Of a DNA stretch of 64,000 nt, positions 53,537 through 63,386 are shown one piece after another (position 1 is the first letter of the stretch; each line of letters begins with the position of its first letter). The position numbers and the translations under genes were made by a program. Source of the stretch: CAZSMC01 sp964607755. GTDB lineage: Bacteria > Zhuqueibacterota > Zhuqueibacteria > Residuimicrobiales > Krinioviventaceae. The DNA lies in NCBI GenBank assembly GCA_964607755.1, contig CAZSMC010000006.1, positions 1 to 64,000 on the forward strand, written 5' to 3'. A model generated the notes under the pieces. It did no database searches. It had not been told where the DNA came from and saw only the letters and a list, made by a program, of their open reading frames with translations.

Positions 53537-55726
53537 TTATTTCACGACAAAACTATCTTTAACCCATTGAGCCGCACCAAGATCGAGACTGCGCTGAATC
53601 GGCACCGAGCCGCCAATCATGACGTTGAATTCACCCTTTTCAATAATGCGTTTTCCATCATTATCAACGATCTGCATCAGTTCTGGTGTGATGGTAAACC
53701 TCACTTTTTTGCTCTCTCCCGGCCAGAGCTTAACACGCTTGAAATCTTTCAGCGACATGTTCGGCACAGTCACCGAAGCGTCTACATCTGAAATATAGAG
53801 TTGCACAATCTCTTCGGCTTTGACCGAACCTGTATTTTTGATCGTCACAGTGGCTTTCACAGATTCGCCTTTTTTCACTGCTGATTCGAGTTCGAGATCG
53901 CTGTATTCGAATGTTGTGTAACTCAGACCAAATCCGAACGGAAACAGCGGCTCTTTTTCCATGTAACGATAAGTTCGCCCCGCCATGCTGTAATCTTCGT
54001 ACGGCGGCAGATCGTCAACAGATTTCGGGAACGTTAACGGCAAACGACCGGAAGGAACCGCATCGCCAAAAATCACATCGGCAACGGCATTGCCGCCTTC
54101 CTGTCCCGGGTACCAGACAAACAGAAACGCATCGGCCATATCGTATACTTCGGGACAGGCAATCGGACTGCCGCCGGTCATGACCACAACAAGTTTATTG
54201 GCTTTGCTGCGAATTTTTTTCAAAAAGTTCACTTGATTTTCAGGCAATCCGATTTGCTCGCGGTCACCTTTGTGCGGCGAGGCAATGGATTCACCTTCTT
54301 CCCCTTCCAGCAACTGGGAAATACCCAGGCAAGCAATAGTCACATCCGCATTTTCCGCTTCACCGGAAAACCAGTCAATGGGATTGACGTTCGGGCGGTC
54401 GAGCAAAGCACCCTGGCGATACATCACAGACGTGGCATCGCCGACTTTGCCGACAACGCCTTCCATGATCGTGACCATGTTTTCATTCAAGCCATAATAA
54501 TTCGCCAGTAACGCCTGCATGTGCGTGGCCAGCGGACCGGTTACGTACACCTTTTGCAAATCCTTGCGAACCGGTAAAAGATTACCTTTGTTCTTTAACA
54601 GCACAATCGATTTTTGCGCGGCTTTGCGGGCAAGATTGACATGCTCGTCGCAAGCGATCACTTCAGCGCCAATGTCATTAAAAGGCACCATTTCGGCTGG
54701 ATCGAATAAACCGAGGCGGAAACGGGTTTCCAGCAATTCCTTTAAATTGCGGTCTACATCTTCCTCTGAGCAGAGCCCTTGATCCACTGCATCAATGATG
54801 TAAGGATAAGTGTTGCCACAATTCAGATTACAGCCGTTTTTCAGAGCCAAAGCCGCAGCTTCTGCTGGTGTTTCCACAACATTGTGGCCCTGGTAAAAAT
54901 CGACAATTGCCCAACAGTCTGAGGTGAAATAACCGTCAAAATTCCACATACCACGAAGCACCTCGCCCATCAAATAAGGGTGAGCGCAACAGGGATCGCC
55001 GTTGGTGCGATTGTAAGCGCCCATCACACCTTCCACTTTGGCTTCGGTGACCAGCGCTTCAAATGCGGGCAAATAAGTATCCCACATTTCACGCTTGCTA
55101 ACAACAGCATCAAACTCGTGACGCAGACCTTCGGGACCGCTATGAACAGCATAATGTTTGGCGCATCCGGCAGCCTGGAGATATTTTGGATGATTGCCTT
55201 GCAAACCCTTGACAAACGCCACACCAATGCGAGATGTCAAGAACGGATCTTCGCCGTAGGTCTCATGGCCGCGGCCCCAGCGGGGATCACGAAAAAGATT
55301 CACGTTTGGGCTCCAGAACGTCAGGCCCTGGTATTGTCCGCGATAACCTTCGGCAGAGCACAGATTGAATTTCGCCCGTCCTTCAATGCCAATAACGGAT
55401 GCCACCTCGTGAATCAAATTTGGGTCCCAGGTTGCAGCCAGGCCAATAGCCTGCGGGAAAACGGTGGCGCGACCATTCCGGGCGACTCCGTGCAGACATT
55501 CACTCCACCAGTTATAGGCCGGAATATCCAGTCTCGGAATGGCTTCCGCATTGTAAATGAGCTGGCCAACTTTTTCTTCCAGCGTCAAGCGGGACACCAA
55601 ATCATCAACCCGTTCCTCAAGCGGAAGATTGGGATTGCGGAACGGATATTCATAGGATTGCGCATAGACACTCCCTACCATTAAAATCACGACTAAAAAC
55701 AAGAACGACCACAGCACTTCTTTCAT
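53537..55726 (-). CDS. GH3 beta-glycosidase (xylosidase/glucosidase type), secreted
   Basis: 729 residues: signal peptide (1-22), GH3 TIM barrel (about 30-320), alpha/beta sandwich (about 370-600) and a C-terminal FN3-like domain (about 640-715; VKATVTIKNTGSVKAEE). The catalytic nucleophile is Asp270 in YFTSDCWAI. The KHY motif (Lys190-His191) and RGHETYGEDPFL loop of the beta-xylosidase branch are present. The fold cleaves terminal beta-linked xylose, glucose or arabinose. It is followed by a strong terminator and preceded, 115 bp upstream on the same strand, by a GH127 arabinofuranosidase, so the pair may finish off arabinose-decorated glycans. Confidence 0.93.
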   Translation of the reverse strand: MKEVLWSFLFLVVILMVGSVYAQSYEYPFRNPNLPLEERVDDLVSRLTLEEKVGQLIYNAEAIPRLDIPAYNWWSECLHGVARNGRATVFPQAIGLAATWDPNLIHEVASVIGIEGRAKFNLCSAEGYRGQYQGLTFWSPNVNLFRDPRWGRGHETYGEDPFLTSRIGVAFVKGLQGNHPKYLQAAGCAKHYAVHSGPEGLRHEFDAVVSKREMWDTYLPAFEALVTEAKVEGVMGAYNRTNGDPCCAHPYLMGEVLRGMWNFDGYFTSDCWAIVDFYQGHNVVETPAEAAALALKNGCNLNCGNTYPYIIDAVDQGLCSEEDVDRNLKELLETRFRLGLFDPAEMVPFNDIGAEVIACDEHVNLARKAAQKSIVLLKNKGNLLPVRKDLQKVYVTGPLATHMQALLANYYGLNENMVTIMEGVVGKVGDATSVMYRQGALLDRPNVNPIDWFSGEAENADVTIACLGISQLLEGEEGESIASPHKGDREQIGLPENQVNFLKKIRSKANKLVVVMTGGSPIACPEVYDMADAFLFVWYPGQEGGNAVADVIFGDAVPSGRLPLTFPKSVDDLPPYEDYSMAGRTYRYMEKEPLFPFGFGLSYTTFEYSDLELESAVKKGESVKATVTIKNTGSVKAEEIVQLYISDVDASVTVPNMSLKDFKRVKLWPGESKKVRFTITPELMQIVDNDGKRIIEKGEFNVMIGGSVPIQRSLDLGAAQWVKDSFVVK

Positions 55727-55841
55727 CAGATATTCTCCTTTTTGTTAGTCAAAATTCATTCTTAACCTATAAAATGAGCGATTTTCGTTAAAAAAGCAAA
55801 CCAATTTTCGAAAAATTGTTTTGAATTCATTGTCAAAAATA

Positions 55842-57785
55842 TTATTCATACGGTATCCAGACAGTCATCTCACCAATACCGCGATGCGCCCAGGCATAAT
55901 AGGGAATTGCAGTAAACTTTACCTCAGCATTGCTATCTTTTCTTCGAGCTTTTCCGTGAACAACACAAACACCTTCTAATAATTCAGGATGAAATGTAGC
56001 GTGAAATTCGGCGTCATTATCCACATACAAATTTCGAACTCGACCGGAATGATCAACAGCTTCGGCGCAGTAGACAATCGGTCCGCGTTGCAACGCCATC
56101 TTTCTGCGATCGGCTCTGACTTTTTCATGGGCTATCACCTTGCGCACAGGCATGGGCAGATCGAGCTTAATCTCATCTCCGGGTGTCCATTCACGTTCTA
56201 TCCGGGCATAGCCATTGATGATATTCAGGGGAATAGGTTCGCCGTTCATGGTTAACAAGATCGGAGAATCGTAATCATCCACATATCGATACAGATCACT
56301 CGGTAGCTGGCGGTTTTGCGCCCAACCCGGAATGCGCAGAGCCATTGTAAACACGGCAGGTTGTTCGGTTTGCACCGTTATTGAAATGTTCCCACTCCAT
56401 GGATATTCTGTTTTTTGTTTGAATTGAATTTTTTGATCCTGGAAACTCATTTGAGTCTGGTTGCCGATATATAAATTTGTAAATACAGTATCGTCCCGAA
56501 CTGCGTAGACATATCCGGGCACAGAAGGAATAATGCGGGACAAATTAGACGGACAGCATGAACAGTCAAACCACTCTTTGCGTGTCAGGGCGCCCTGGTT
56601 AAAGGGCGTCTGGCCATCAAAAGCAAGGACATTTGGATAGAAAAATGTATTCCCTTCTAATGAGACACCGGCAAGTACATTGTTATACAAACTCTTTTCC
56701 AGCACATCGATATATTTTGCCTGGCCGGTGAGCAGAAACATGCGCTGATTCCAAAGCACGTTGGCAATGGCCGCGCACGTCTCGCAATATGACGCTTCGT
56801 TTGGCAATTCATAATTATCGCCAAAACTTTCGCCTTCGCGACTAGCGCCAATTCCCCCAATAATATAGAGCTTTTTAGCGACCACATTATTCCAAATGTG
56901 GTCGAGCGCTTTAATATAAGCTTGCTTTCCGGTAAGCGCCGCCACATCCGTCATACCGGCATAGAGATAGCCGGCACGTACCGCATGGCCGACTGCTTCG
57001 CTCTGTTCAACGACAGGTTTATGATCCTGAGAATAAGTCCCATATAACTCGTGCCCGGCGGCGTTCCCGCGCTGATCGAGAAAAAATGTGGCCAGGTCCA
57101 GGTACTTTTTGTTACCCGAAACACGATAAAGTTTAACCAGACCGATTTCAATCTCCTCATGTCCGGGTACGCCATGGTTGCCATTCGGACCAAATTCAGT
57201 AGCAATCAGATCGGCATTTTTTAAGGCCACATTCAGCAAGGAACGTTTTCCAGTTGCGCGATAGTGCGCCACAGCGGCTTCGTACAAATGTCCGGCATTG
57301 TACAGCTCATGCCCACCTTTCAGATCTGACCAACGATTTTCATCACCGGACCAGTCGGTAGGCGGCTTGTTCGGATTAATCGTCCGCCACGTCATTAAAT
57401 AACCATCCTCTTCCTGGGCAGCCGCGATTTTGGCGATGACCTCATCTAAATATTTTTGCAACTCCGGATCGGGATGCACGCTCAATGAATAAGATGCGCC
57501 TTCGATAATTTTATAAACATCCGAATCGTCAAAAGGGAACGGAGACTGGAACTCTCCGTCCTGTAATCCCGCAGCAATGGCAAAATTATCAATGCGACCG
57601 GATTCTTTGCACTTTTTAAAAGCGGCCGGTATGGTCACCGTCCGATTGGTGTTCAGCCGTTCAGACCAAAACTGATCTGTTATCTGCACTTTTGTGAACG
57701 ATACAGGTTGAATTGGATAATCATGTCGATGGCTTGAACAGGAGAGCACCAAAAAAACACAAATACATAAACTAATAACCCGCAT
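55842..57785 (-). CDS. GH127 beta-L-arabinofuranosidase, lipoprotein
   Basis: 647 residues from the ATG at 57785, fixed by AGGAGGA. A lipobox VLSC marks the lipidated Cys near residue 16, so it is membrane-anchored. The DUF1680/GH127 (alpha/alpha)6 barrel shows PTDWSGDENRW, a GGHELYNAGHL motif and the zinc-site residues: the Glu and Cys in YCETCAAIAN and the double Cys in FDCSCCPSNL. In characterised GH127 enzymes these Cys bind zinc and one acts as nucleophile. It releases beta-L-arabinofuranose from plant or glycoprotein glycans. Confidence 0.93.
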   Translation of the reverse strand: MRVISLCICVFLVLSCSSHRHDYPIQPVSFTKVQITDQFWSERLNTNRTVTIPAAFKKCKESGRIDNFAIAAGLQDGEFQSPFPFDDSDVYKIIEGASYSLSVHPDPELQKYLDEVIAKIAAAQEEDGYLMTWRTINPNKPPTDWSGDENRWSDLKGGHELYNAGHLYEAAVAHYRATGKRSLLNVALKNADLIATEFGPNGNHGVPGHEEIEIGLVKLYRVSGNKKYLDLATFFLDQRGNAAGHELYGTYSQDHKPVVEQSEAVGHAVRAGYLYAGMTDVAALTGKQAYIKALDHIWNNVVAKKLYIIGGIGASREGESFGDNYELPNEASYCETCAAIANVLWNQRMFLLTGQAKYIDVLEKSLYNNVLAGVSLEGNTFFYPNVLAFDGQTPFNQGALTRKEWFDCSCCPSNLSRIIPSVPGYVYAVRDDTVFTNLYIGNQTQMSFQDQKIQFKQKTEYPWSGNISITVQTEQPAVFTMALRIPGWAQNRQLPSDLYRYVDDYDSPILLTMNGEPIPLNIINGYARIEREWTPGDEIKLDLPMPVRKVIAHEKVRADRRKMALQRGPIVYCAEAVDHSGRVRNLYVDNDAEFHATFHPELLEGVCVVHGKARRKDSNAEVKFTAIPYYAWAHRGIGEMTVWIPYE

Positions 57786-57908
57786 TTTTCCTCCTAAAGT
57801 TTTATTCATTTTATCTTATTCAACCACACATCAATCCGGCGCTGATACTGGAAATCTTTTTGCAGGATACCCATTGCTCGTTGGTTATTGAACATTTACC
57901 TACAAAGT

Positions 57909-58102
57909 TTATTTAAAAAACGCAAACAAAATCCCCAACAACGCCCCTACCTGGCCAATCCAAAAGGTAAACATCCATTTGATGAGATCAGATCGCGTAT
58001 GTTCAATTTTTGAGTCCAGGCGTTTTTCTACCTGTGCAATCGTCACATTAACTTTGCCAATTTATTCCGTAACGGTTTTTCAACAGACGCAATTTTTACC
58101 AT
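57909..58102 (-). pseudogene. Frameshifted small coiled-coil/membrane protein (DUF1640-like end)
   Basis: A strong AGGAGG site precedes an ATG at 58102 that reads 19 codons (MVKIASVEKPL) and stops. In another frame the minus strand continues IAQVEKRLDSKIEHTRSDLI followed by a hydrophobic helix (WMFTFWIGQVGALLGIL) and ends FFK. This coiled coil plus C-terminal helix is typical of small DUF1640-like proteins. One or more indels and probable internal loss make it a remnant. Confidence 0.6.
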
Positions 58103-58423
58103 TCGGCCCTCCTGTTTCAATAAACATGGATAAATTTAGCGAAATTTCAAGTAAATGCAAGGAAAAAGTCGTTCTCTCGTATTCTGGAAGTAGAAGGATG
58201 TGCCAGTGGTACATAAAAGGCTGCATTATTGATTTTATTTCCTCTCAATATCAATTATATGAACACATACTGATCATCGCGCTATCCTGCTATTGGAAAA
58301 AATTAATATTGATTTACATTATTGAATATATTATGTTAACAAACAAATAATAATACATGATGCTTGAGGCATTGCACTTTTGGTCCATTTCAATTAAAAG
58401 TAAATTTTTACGGAGAACCCCTT
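58103..58423. other. Intergenic region upstream of the DoxX fusion gene
   Basis: About 320 bp between divergent genes. I see no RNA gene or operator. A CGGAGAA ribosome site lies just before the next start. Confidence 0.45.
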
Positions 58424-59989
58424 ATGCAACGGACAAAATCTTTAAACTCTTCCGGTTTTAAACTCGGCGGCTTACAGGCGAGTATTTTGGTTGTTTTGCG
58501 AATGCTTATCGGATGGCATTTTCTTTATGAGGGTCTGGTTAAACTAACAAATCCAGAGTGGACTTCGGTTGCTTTTTTAGCAGAATCAAAATGGCTGTTA
58601 TCGGACTTTTTTCACTGGATTGTGGCGAACCCAGCTATTTTAGACATTGTCGATGCGATGAATACTTGGGGACTCATTCTCATTGGCCTGGGATTGTTCC
58701 TGGGTGCGCTGACACGGGTTTCAGCAATTGCCGGAATCTTGTTGCTGGCGTTGTATTATGTTGCCAATCCTCCGCTCATCGGCTTGTCCACAGGTATGCC
58801 AACAGAAGGCAATTATCTTTTTGTCGATAAAAATTTGATCGAAATGATGGCACTACTCATCATTGCCCTGCTTCCTACAGGGCGTATCTTTGGCCTGGAC
58901 GGTCTGTTTGCCAGCCTGATAAGAAAAGAAAATAAAAAAGCGCGGCAAGAAGCGGCAAAAAAAGAACAGCCGCAAACCGCTGCCAGTGCATCCCGACGGG
59001 CAGCGCTGAAGCACTTGGCAACCGTGCCTCTGCTCGGCGCTTTTGTTTACGCTTATATAAGAAAACTGGGTTACGAAAGCTATGAAGAAAAACATCTTAT
59101 GGACGCATCTGACCAGCGGATTGATTCTCAAACCGGCGCGACTGTAAAAACGTTTCAATTTTCCACGTTAAAAGATTTAAAAGGAACCCTGCCCAAAGGC
59201 AAAATCAAAGACCTCGAGGTGAGCCGTCTCTTCCTCGGTGGCAATTTAATTGGCGGGTGGGCCCATGCCCGTGATCTGATCTACGTTTCCAAACTGGTGA
59301 AATCTTATCACACAGACCGCAAAGTTTTTGATACGTTAAAAATGGCAGAACATTGTGGTATCACCACCCTGCTAACCAATCCTCAGCTTTCGCGCGTGAT
59401 TAACGAATACTGGCGTAAGGAAAAAGGCACTATTCAATTCTTTTCAGACTGCGGTTACAAAGGCGATGCGATTGAAGGCGCAAAAATATCCATTGACTCC
59501 GGTGCTCACGCCTGCTATGTTCAGGGTGAAATCGGCGACCGCTGGGCGGCCGAAGGCCGGTTCTATGATATTGCCAGGACGCTGGACATAACACGTAACG
59601 CCGGTTTGCCTGCCGGCATCGGGGCGCACAAAATTGAAACTATCAAAGCTTGCGTTGAGCAGGGACTCAAGCCGGACTTTTGGGTTAAAACCCTGCATCA
59701 CACAAATTACTGGTCGGCCATTCCGAAGGAAAAGAATGACAACATTTGGTGTGAAAAACCGCAGGAAACGATTCAGTTCATGGAAAATCTCCAAGAACCG
59801 TGGATTGCCTTTAAGGTTTTAGCTGCCGGTGCGATTCATCCGAATGAAGCCTTTCCGTACGCTCTCAAGAATGGCGTTGACTTTTTATGCGTCGGTATGT
59901 ACGATTTTCAGATTGTCGAAGATGTGAATATCGCCTTGAACGCATTAAATAGCGATTTGTCCGAACGCTCTCGTCCCTGGCGCGCGTGA
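58424..59989 (+). CDS. DoxX-like membrane domain fused to a TIM-barrel domain
   Basis: 521 residues from MQRTKSL at 58424. About residues 10-165 form a four-helix DoxX-type membrane domain (RMLIGWHFLYEGLVKL, GLILIGLGLFLGALTR, YLFVDKNLIEMMALL). A basic linker and a further hydrophobic helix (SRRAALKHLATVPLLGAFVY, Tat-like) follow. From about 255 to the end lies a soluble barrel-like domain (EVSRLFLGGNLIGGWAHARDL, GAHKIETIKACVEQGL, FKVLAAGAIHP) that recalls aldo-keto-reductase-like barrels but without a recognisable catalytic tetrad. The function is unknown. DoxX relatives take part in quinone-linked redox. A hairpin follows it and then fucI. Confidence 0.7.
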   Translation: MQRTKSLNSSGFKLGGLQASILVVLRMLIGWHFLYEGLVKLTNPEWTSVAFLAESKWLLSDFFHWIVANPAILDIVDAMNTWGLILIGLGLFLGALTRVSAIAGILLLALYYVANPPLIGLSTGMPTEGNYLFVDKNLIEMMALLIIALLPTGRIFGLDGLFASLIRKENKKARQEAAKKEQPQTAASASRRAALKHLATVPLLGAFVYAYIRKLGYESYEEKHLMDASDQRIDSQTGATVKTFQFSTLKDLKGTLPKGKIKDLEVSRLFLGGNLIGGWAHARDLIYVSKLVKSYHTDRKVFDTLKMAEHCGITTLLTNPQLSRVINEYWRKEKGTIQFFSDCGYKGDAIEGAKISIDSGAHACYVQGEIGDRWAAEGRFYDIARTLDITRNAGLPAGIGAHKIETIKACVEQGLKPDFWVKTLHHTNYWSAIPKEKNDNIWCEKPQETIQFMENLQEPWIAFKVLAAGAIHPNEAFPYALKNGVDFLCVGMYDFQIVEDVNIALNALNSDLSERSRPWRA

Positions 59990-59999
59990 TTTTTATGGA

Positions 60000-60032
60000 C
60001 CGCAAGAAATTTATTTTATGAATTTCTTGCGG
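60000..60032 (+). terminator. Hairpin terminator downstream of the DoxX fusion gene
   Basis: CCGCAAGAAATT / AATTTCTTGCGG, a perfect 12-bp stem with a 9-base loop, 11 bp past the stop. Only a short T-rich tail follows. Confidence 0.7.
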
Positions 60033-60268
60033 TTCTCATTCCGACTTTCCACAAAATCGTTACACGATCATCAAATCAAAATCTGCCAAATCAAAATACA
60101 ACTGTTTAGATTCAAGGCATTTTATCTTGCTGACAAATGAAAAGAATGTTCATTTTTCCAACAATTTCCCATCTCCTTACCTTTTCCCTTGATAAAATCA
60201 TTAATTTCCTTAATTTTATAAAAGACAAATTTTAAATCATTCAAACAATGACAAATGGAGTTGTGACG

Positions 60269-62059
60269 ATGAAAATGAATCTACCAGCAAAACGTCTTCG
60301 CGGTTCGATGCCCAGGGTTGGCATTCGACCCGTCATTGACGGACGTGAAAAAGGCGTTCGCGAATCTTTGGAGAATCAAACCATGGACATGGCAAAAGCG
60401 GCTGCCAAATTCATCTCTGATAATATTCGTCATTCCAACGGCCTGCCCGTGGAATGTGTTATTGCCGACTCGACAATTGGCCGTGTCGCCGAAGCGGCTG
60501 AATGTGCAGAAAAATTCGCCCGCGCAGGTGTGGGCGTTTCACTCACTGTGACGCCCAGTTGGTGCTATGGCACCGAAGTCATGGACAGCGAGCCGTTGAT
60601 TCCCAAGGCGGTTTGGGGATTTAACGGGACCGAACGCCCCGGAGCGGTTTATCTTGCTGCGGCGCTTGCCGGATACAGTCAACGGGGCTTGCCCGCTTTT
60701 GGTATCTATGGCCGTGATGTTCAGGATGCTGATGACAAATCCATCCCTAAAGATGTGCAGGAAAAACTGTTGAAATTTGTCAAAGCCGGTTTAGCGGTTG
60801 CCGAGATGCGAGGCAAATCTTATCTGTCCATCGGTTCGGTTTCCATGGGCATTGCCGGTTCGATTGTTGACCAGGAATTTTTTCATGATTATCTGGGCAT
60901 GCGCAGTGAATCTGTTGACATGTCCGAGCTCGTCCGCCGGATGGAAGAGGGCATCTATGATCATGGTGAATTTGAGCGCGCTCTGAAATGGGTCAAAGAA
61001 AATTGCCAGGAAGGCATGGACCCAAACGATAATCCCAGTTCGCGCGAACGCAAGGATCAGGAATGGGAAATGGTTGTAAAAATGACGCTTATTGCCCGCG
61101 ATCTAATGATCGGCAATCCAAATTTAAAAAACATTGGATTTGGTGAAGAATCAATGGGCCACAATGCCATTGCCGCCGGATTTCAGGGACAACGTCAATG
61201 GACAGATCATTTTACGAATGGTGATTTTATGGAAGCCATGCTGAATTCATCTTTCGATTGGAACGGCATCCGCGAGCCGTTCATTTTTGCGACGGAAAAC
61301 GACGCTCTCAACGGCGTTTCCATGCTTTTCGGTCATTTGCTGACAGACACTGCACAAATCTTTTCCGATGTGCGAACCTACTGGAGCCCTGCCGCTGTCG
61401 AACGCGTGACCGGCAAAAAATTGACTGGCAAAGCGGAACACGGCATCATTCACTTGATCAACTCGGGATCGACAACACTCGATGGCACCGGCCGTCAAAA
61501 AGCTAATGGTCAATCCGTGATGAAACCGTTTTGGGATATTACTCCGGAGGAAGTTAAGAATTGTCTGAAAGCGACAAGATGGTGCCCGGCAGAATTGGAA
61601 TATTTCCGCGGCGGCGGATTTTCCTCGCAATTCAAAACAAAAGGTGAAATGCCAGTGACTATGTCACGCATTAATCTGATTAAAGGACTGGGTCCCGTAC
61701 TACAGATCGCTGAAGGTTATACTATTGACCTGCCGGAAGACATTCATAAAAAACTGGATGAGCGGACGAACCCAACCTGGCCGACCACATGGTTTACGCC
61801 GAAATTGACAGGAGAAGGTGCGTTCCAGGATGTGTACACAGTGATGGCCAATTGGGGTGCCAATCATGGCGCCATTAGTTACGGACATATCGGTGATTTA
61901 CTCATCACACTGGCTTCGATCGTACGCATTCCGGTATGCATGCACAATGTTGAAAAGAACCGGATTTTCCGGCCCAGCACCTGGTCTGCTTTTGGGACTC
62001 AAGAAAGTGAAGGTGCGGATTACCGCGCTTGCCGGAATTTTGGCCCGTTGTACTGGTAA
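60269..62059 (+). CDS. fucI: L-fucose isomerase
   Basis: 596 residues from the ATG at 60269, placed 8 bp after a GGAG site. It aligns along its whole length with FucI, which interconverts L-fucose and L-fuculose (and D-arabinose and D-ribulose) with Mn2+. Recognisable stretches are RPVIDGREKGVRESLE at the start, PKAVWGFNGTERPGAVYL, the metal/catalytic Glu in GFGEESMGHNA and Asp in ATENDALNG, and the C-terminal NFGPLYW. No fuculokinase or fuculose-phosphate aldolase is adjacent, so the rest of the pathway lies elsewhere. It fits the nearby deglycosylating enzymes. Confidence 0.95.
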   Translation: MKMNLPAKRLRGSMPRVGIRPVIDGREKGVRESLENQTMDMAKAAAKFISDNIRHSNGLPVECVIADSTIGRVAEAAECAEKFARAGVGVSLTVTPSWCYGTEVMDSEPLIPKAVWGFNGTERPGAVYLAAALAGYSQRGLPAFGIYGRDVQDADDKSIPKDVQEKLLKFVKAGLAVAEMRGKSYLSIGSVSMGIAGSIVDQEFFHDYLGMRSESVDMSELVRRMEEGIYDHGEFERALKWVKENCQEGMDPNDNPSSRERKDQEWEMVVKMTLIARDLMIGNPNLKNIGFGEESMGHNAIAAGFQGQRQWTDHFTNGDFMEAMLNSSFDWNGIREPFIFATENDALNGVSMLFGHLLTDTAQIFSDVRTYWSPAAVERVTGKKLTGKAEHGIIHLINSGSTTLDGTGRQKANGQSVMKPFWDITPEEVKNCLKATRWCPAELEYFRGGGFSSQFKTKGEMPVTMSRINLIKGLGPVLQIAEGYTIDLPEDIHKKLDERTNPTWPTTWFTPKLTGEGAFQDVYTVMANWGANHGAISYGHIGDLLITLASIVRIPVCMHNVEKNRIFRPSTWSAFGTQESEGADYRACRNFGPLYW

Positions 62060-62219
62060 AAGAAAAGTTGTACTAAAACTAATTTGCCCGTGAAACACAC
62101 GAAAATTTTATCATGTTTTTATCGTTCTGATCACTGTGATTTGAGATTTATTTGAATTTTGGGATTTGGTTTTTGTTATTTTTAATAAGAGAAAATTACT
62201 TTATGTAGAGGTTTTAACT

Positions 62220-63383
62220 GTGGCAGAAAAATTAAAAATCGGTGTGCTTTTTGGCGGACGGTCTACTGAACATCAGGTTTCGCTGGTGTCAGCAAGTTCG
62301 GTCATGTCTGCTCTTGATGCCCAAAAATATGACATCCTGCCTATCGGCATCACACTCAAGGGACAATGGCTTTCTGGCAAAGACGTGATGACTTTTTTGA
62401 AAACAGGTTCAGGACCGCAACCGGAGCATGTCTTCTTGCCGGCAGATCCCACTGAAAAACAGCTCCTGACTGTGAGCCGCGGACTGGCAGCAAAAGTGGA
62501 TGTGATCTTTCCGGTACTGCACGGCTCTTTTGGAGAGGACGGAACTATCCAGGGTTTGCTCGAGCTTGCTGATGTGCCGTACGTCGGTGCCGGTGTGTTA
62601 GGTTCTGCCGTTTGTATGGACAAAATCGTACAAAAACAGGTGTGTCTGCAAGCCGGACTGCCAACAGTCCCCTATAAATGGTTTCACCGCATTGACTGGC
62701 AAAATCAGCATAATCTAAAAAATTCCCTCCTCCTGCAAGAACAGATCGGTTCAGCCTCACATGAAGAAATGTTAAAGCACATAGCTAATGCTCTCGATTT
62801 CCCGGTATTTGTCAAGCCTGCATCATTAGGCTCGAGTGTGGGCATCACCAAAGCAAAAAACATTATTGAATTGCATAGCGGCATCGAACAGGCAGTGCAG
62901 TATGACCGCAAAGTGCTCGTTGAAGCGGCGGTCAATAATGCTCGCGAAATCGAAGTTTCGGTTCTTGGCAACGAACACCCCAAAACCACGGTACCCGGGG
63001 AAGTGATTCCGTCAAATGAGTTTTACGATTATAATGCCAAATATGTGGATGGGGCATCGGATTTAAAAATTCCTGCAGAGCTGCCTGAATCTCTGACAAC
63101 GGAAATTCAAAATGCGGCGATAAAAGGCGTTATAGCATCCGGAGTAGAGGGCATGGCGCGGGTTGATTTTCTTGTTAACAGTGAAACGAATGAATTTGTT
63201 CTGAATGAAATCAACACCATTCCAGGATTTACCGCAATCAGCATGTACCCGAAATTGTGGCAAGCATCCGGGATGTCTTATTCACAATTGCTGGATGAAT
63301 TGATTAATCTGGCGCTGGAACGGTATAAACAGCGCGCCTCGCTCAACACAAGTTTCAAACCCAAAGAAAAATGGTATCGATAG
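62220..63383 (+). CDS. ddl: D-alanine--D-alanine ligase
   Basis: 387 residues from the GTG at 62220 (VAEKLKIGVLFGG), preceded by a GTAGAGG site. The frame is open further upstream but lacks family similarity. ATP-grasp landmarks are GGRSTEHQVSLVSA, LHGSFGEDGTIQG, KPASLGSSVGIT and NEINTIPGFT (magnesium ligands). It makes the D-Ala-D-Ala dipeptide for peptidoglycan. It is slightly long for the family because of an insert between LPTVPYKWF and EEMLKHIANAL. The next gene starts 3 bp after its stop. Confidence 0.95.
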   Translation: MAEKLKIGVLFGGRSTEHQVSLVSASSVMSALDAQKYDILPIGITLKGQWLSGKDVMTFLKTGSGPQPEHVFLPADPTEKQLLTVSRGLAAKVDVIFPVLHGSFGEDGTIQGLLELADVPYVGAGVLGSAVCMDKIVQKQVCLQAGLPTVPYKWFHRIDWQNQHNLKNSLLLQEQIGSASHEEMLKHIANALDFPVFVKPASLGSSVGITKAKNIIELHSGIEQAVQYDRKVLVEAAVNNAREIEVSVLGNEHPKTTVPGEVIPSNEFYDYNAKYVDGASDLKIPAELPESLTTEIQNAAIKGVIASGVEGMARVDFLVNSETNEFVLNEINTIPGFTAISMYPKLWQASGMSYSQLLDELINLALERYKQRASLNTSFKPKEKWYR

Positions 63384-63386
63384 TCT

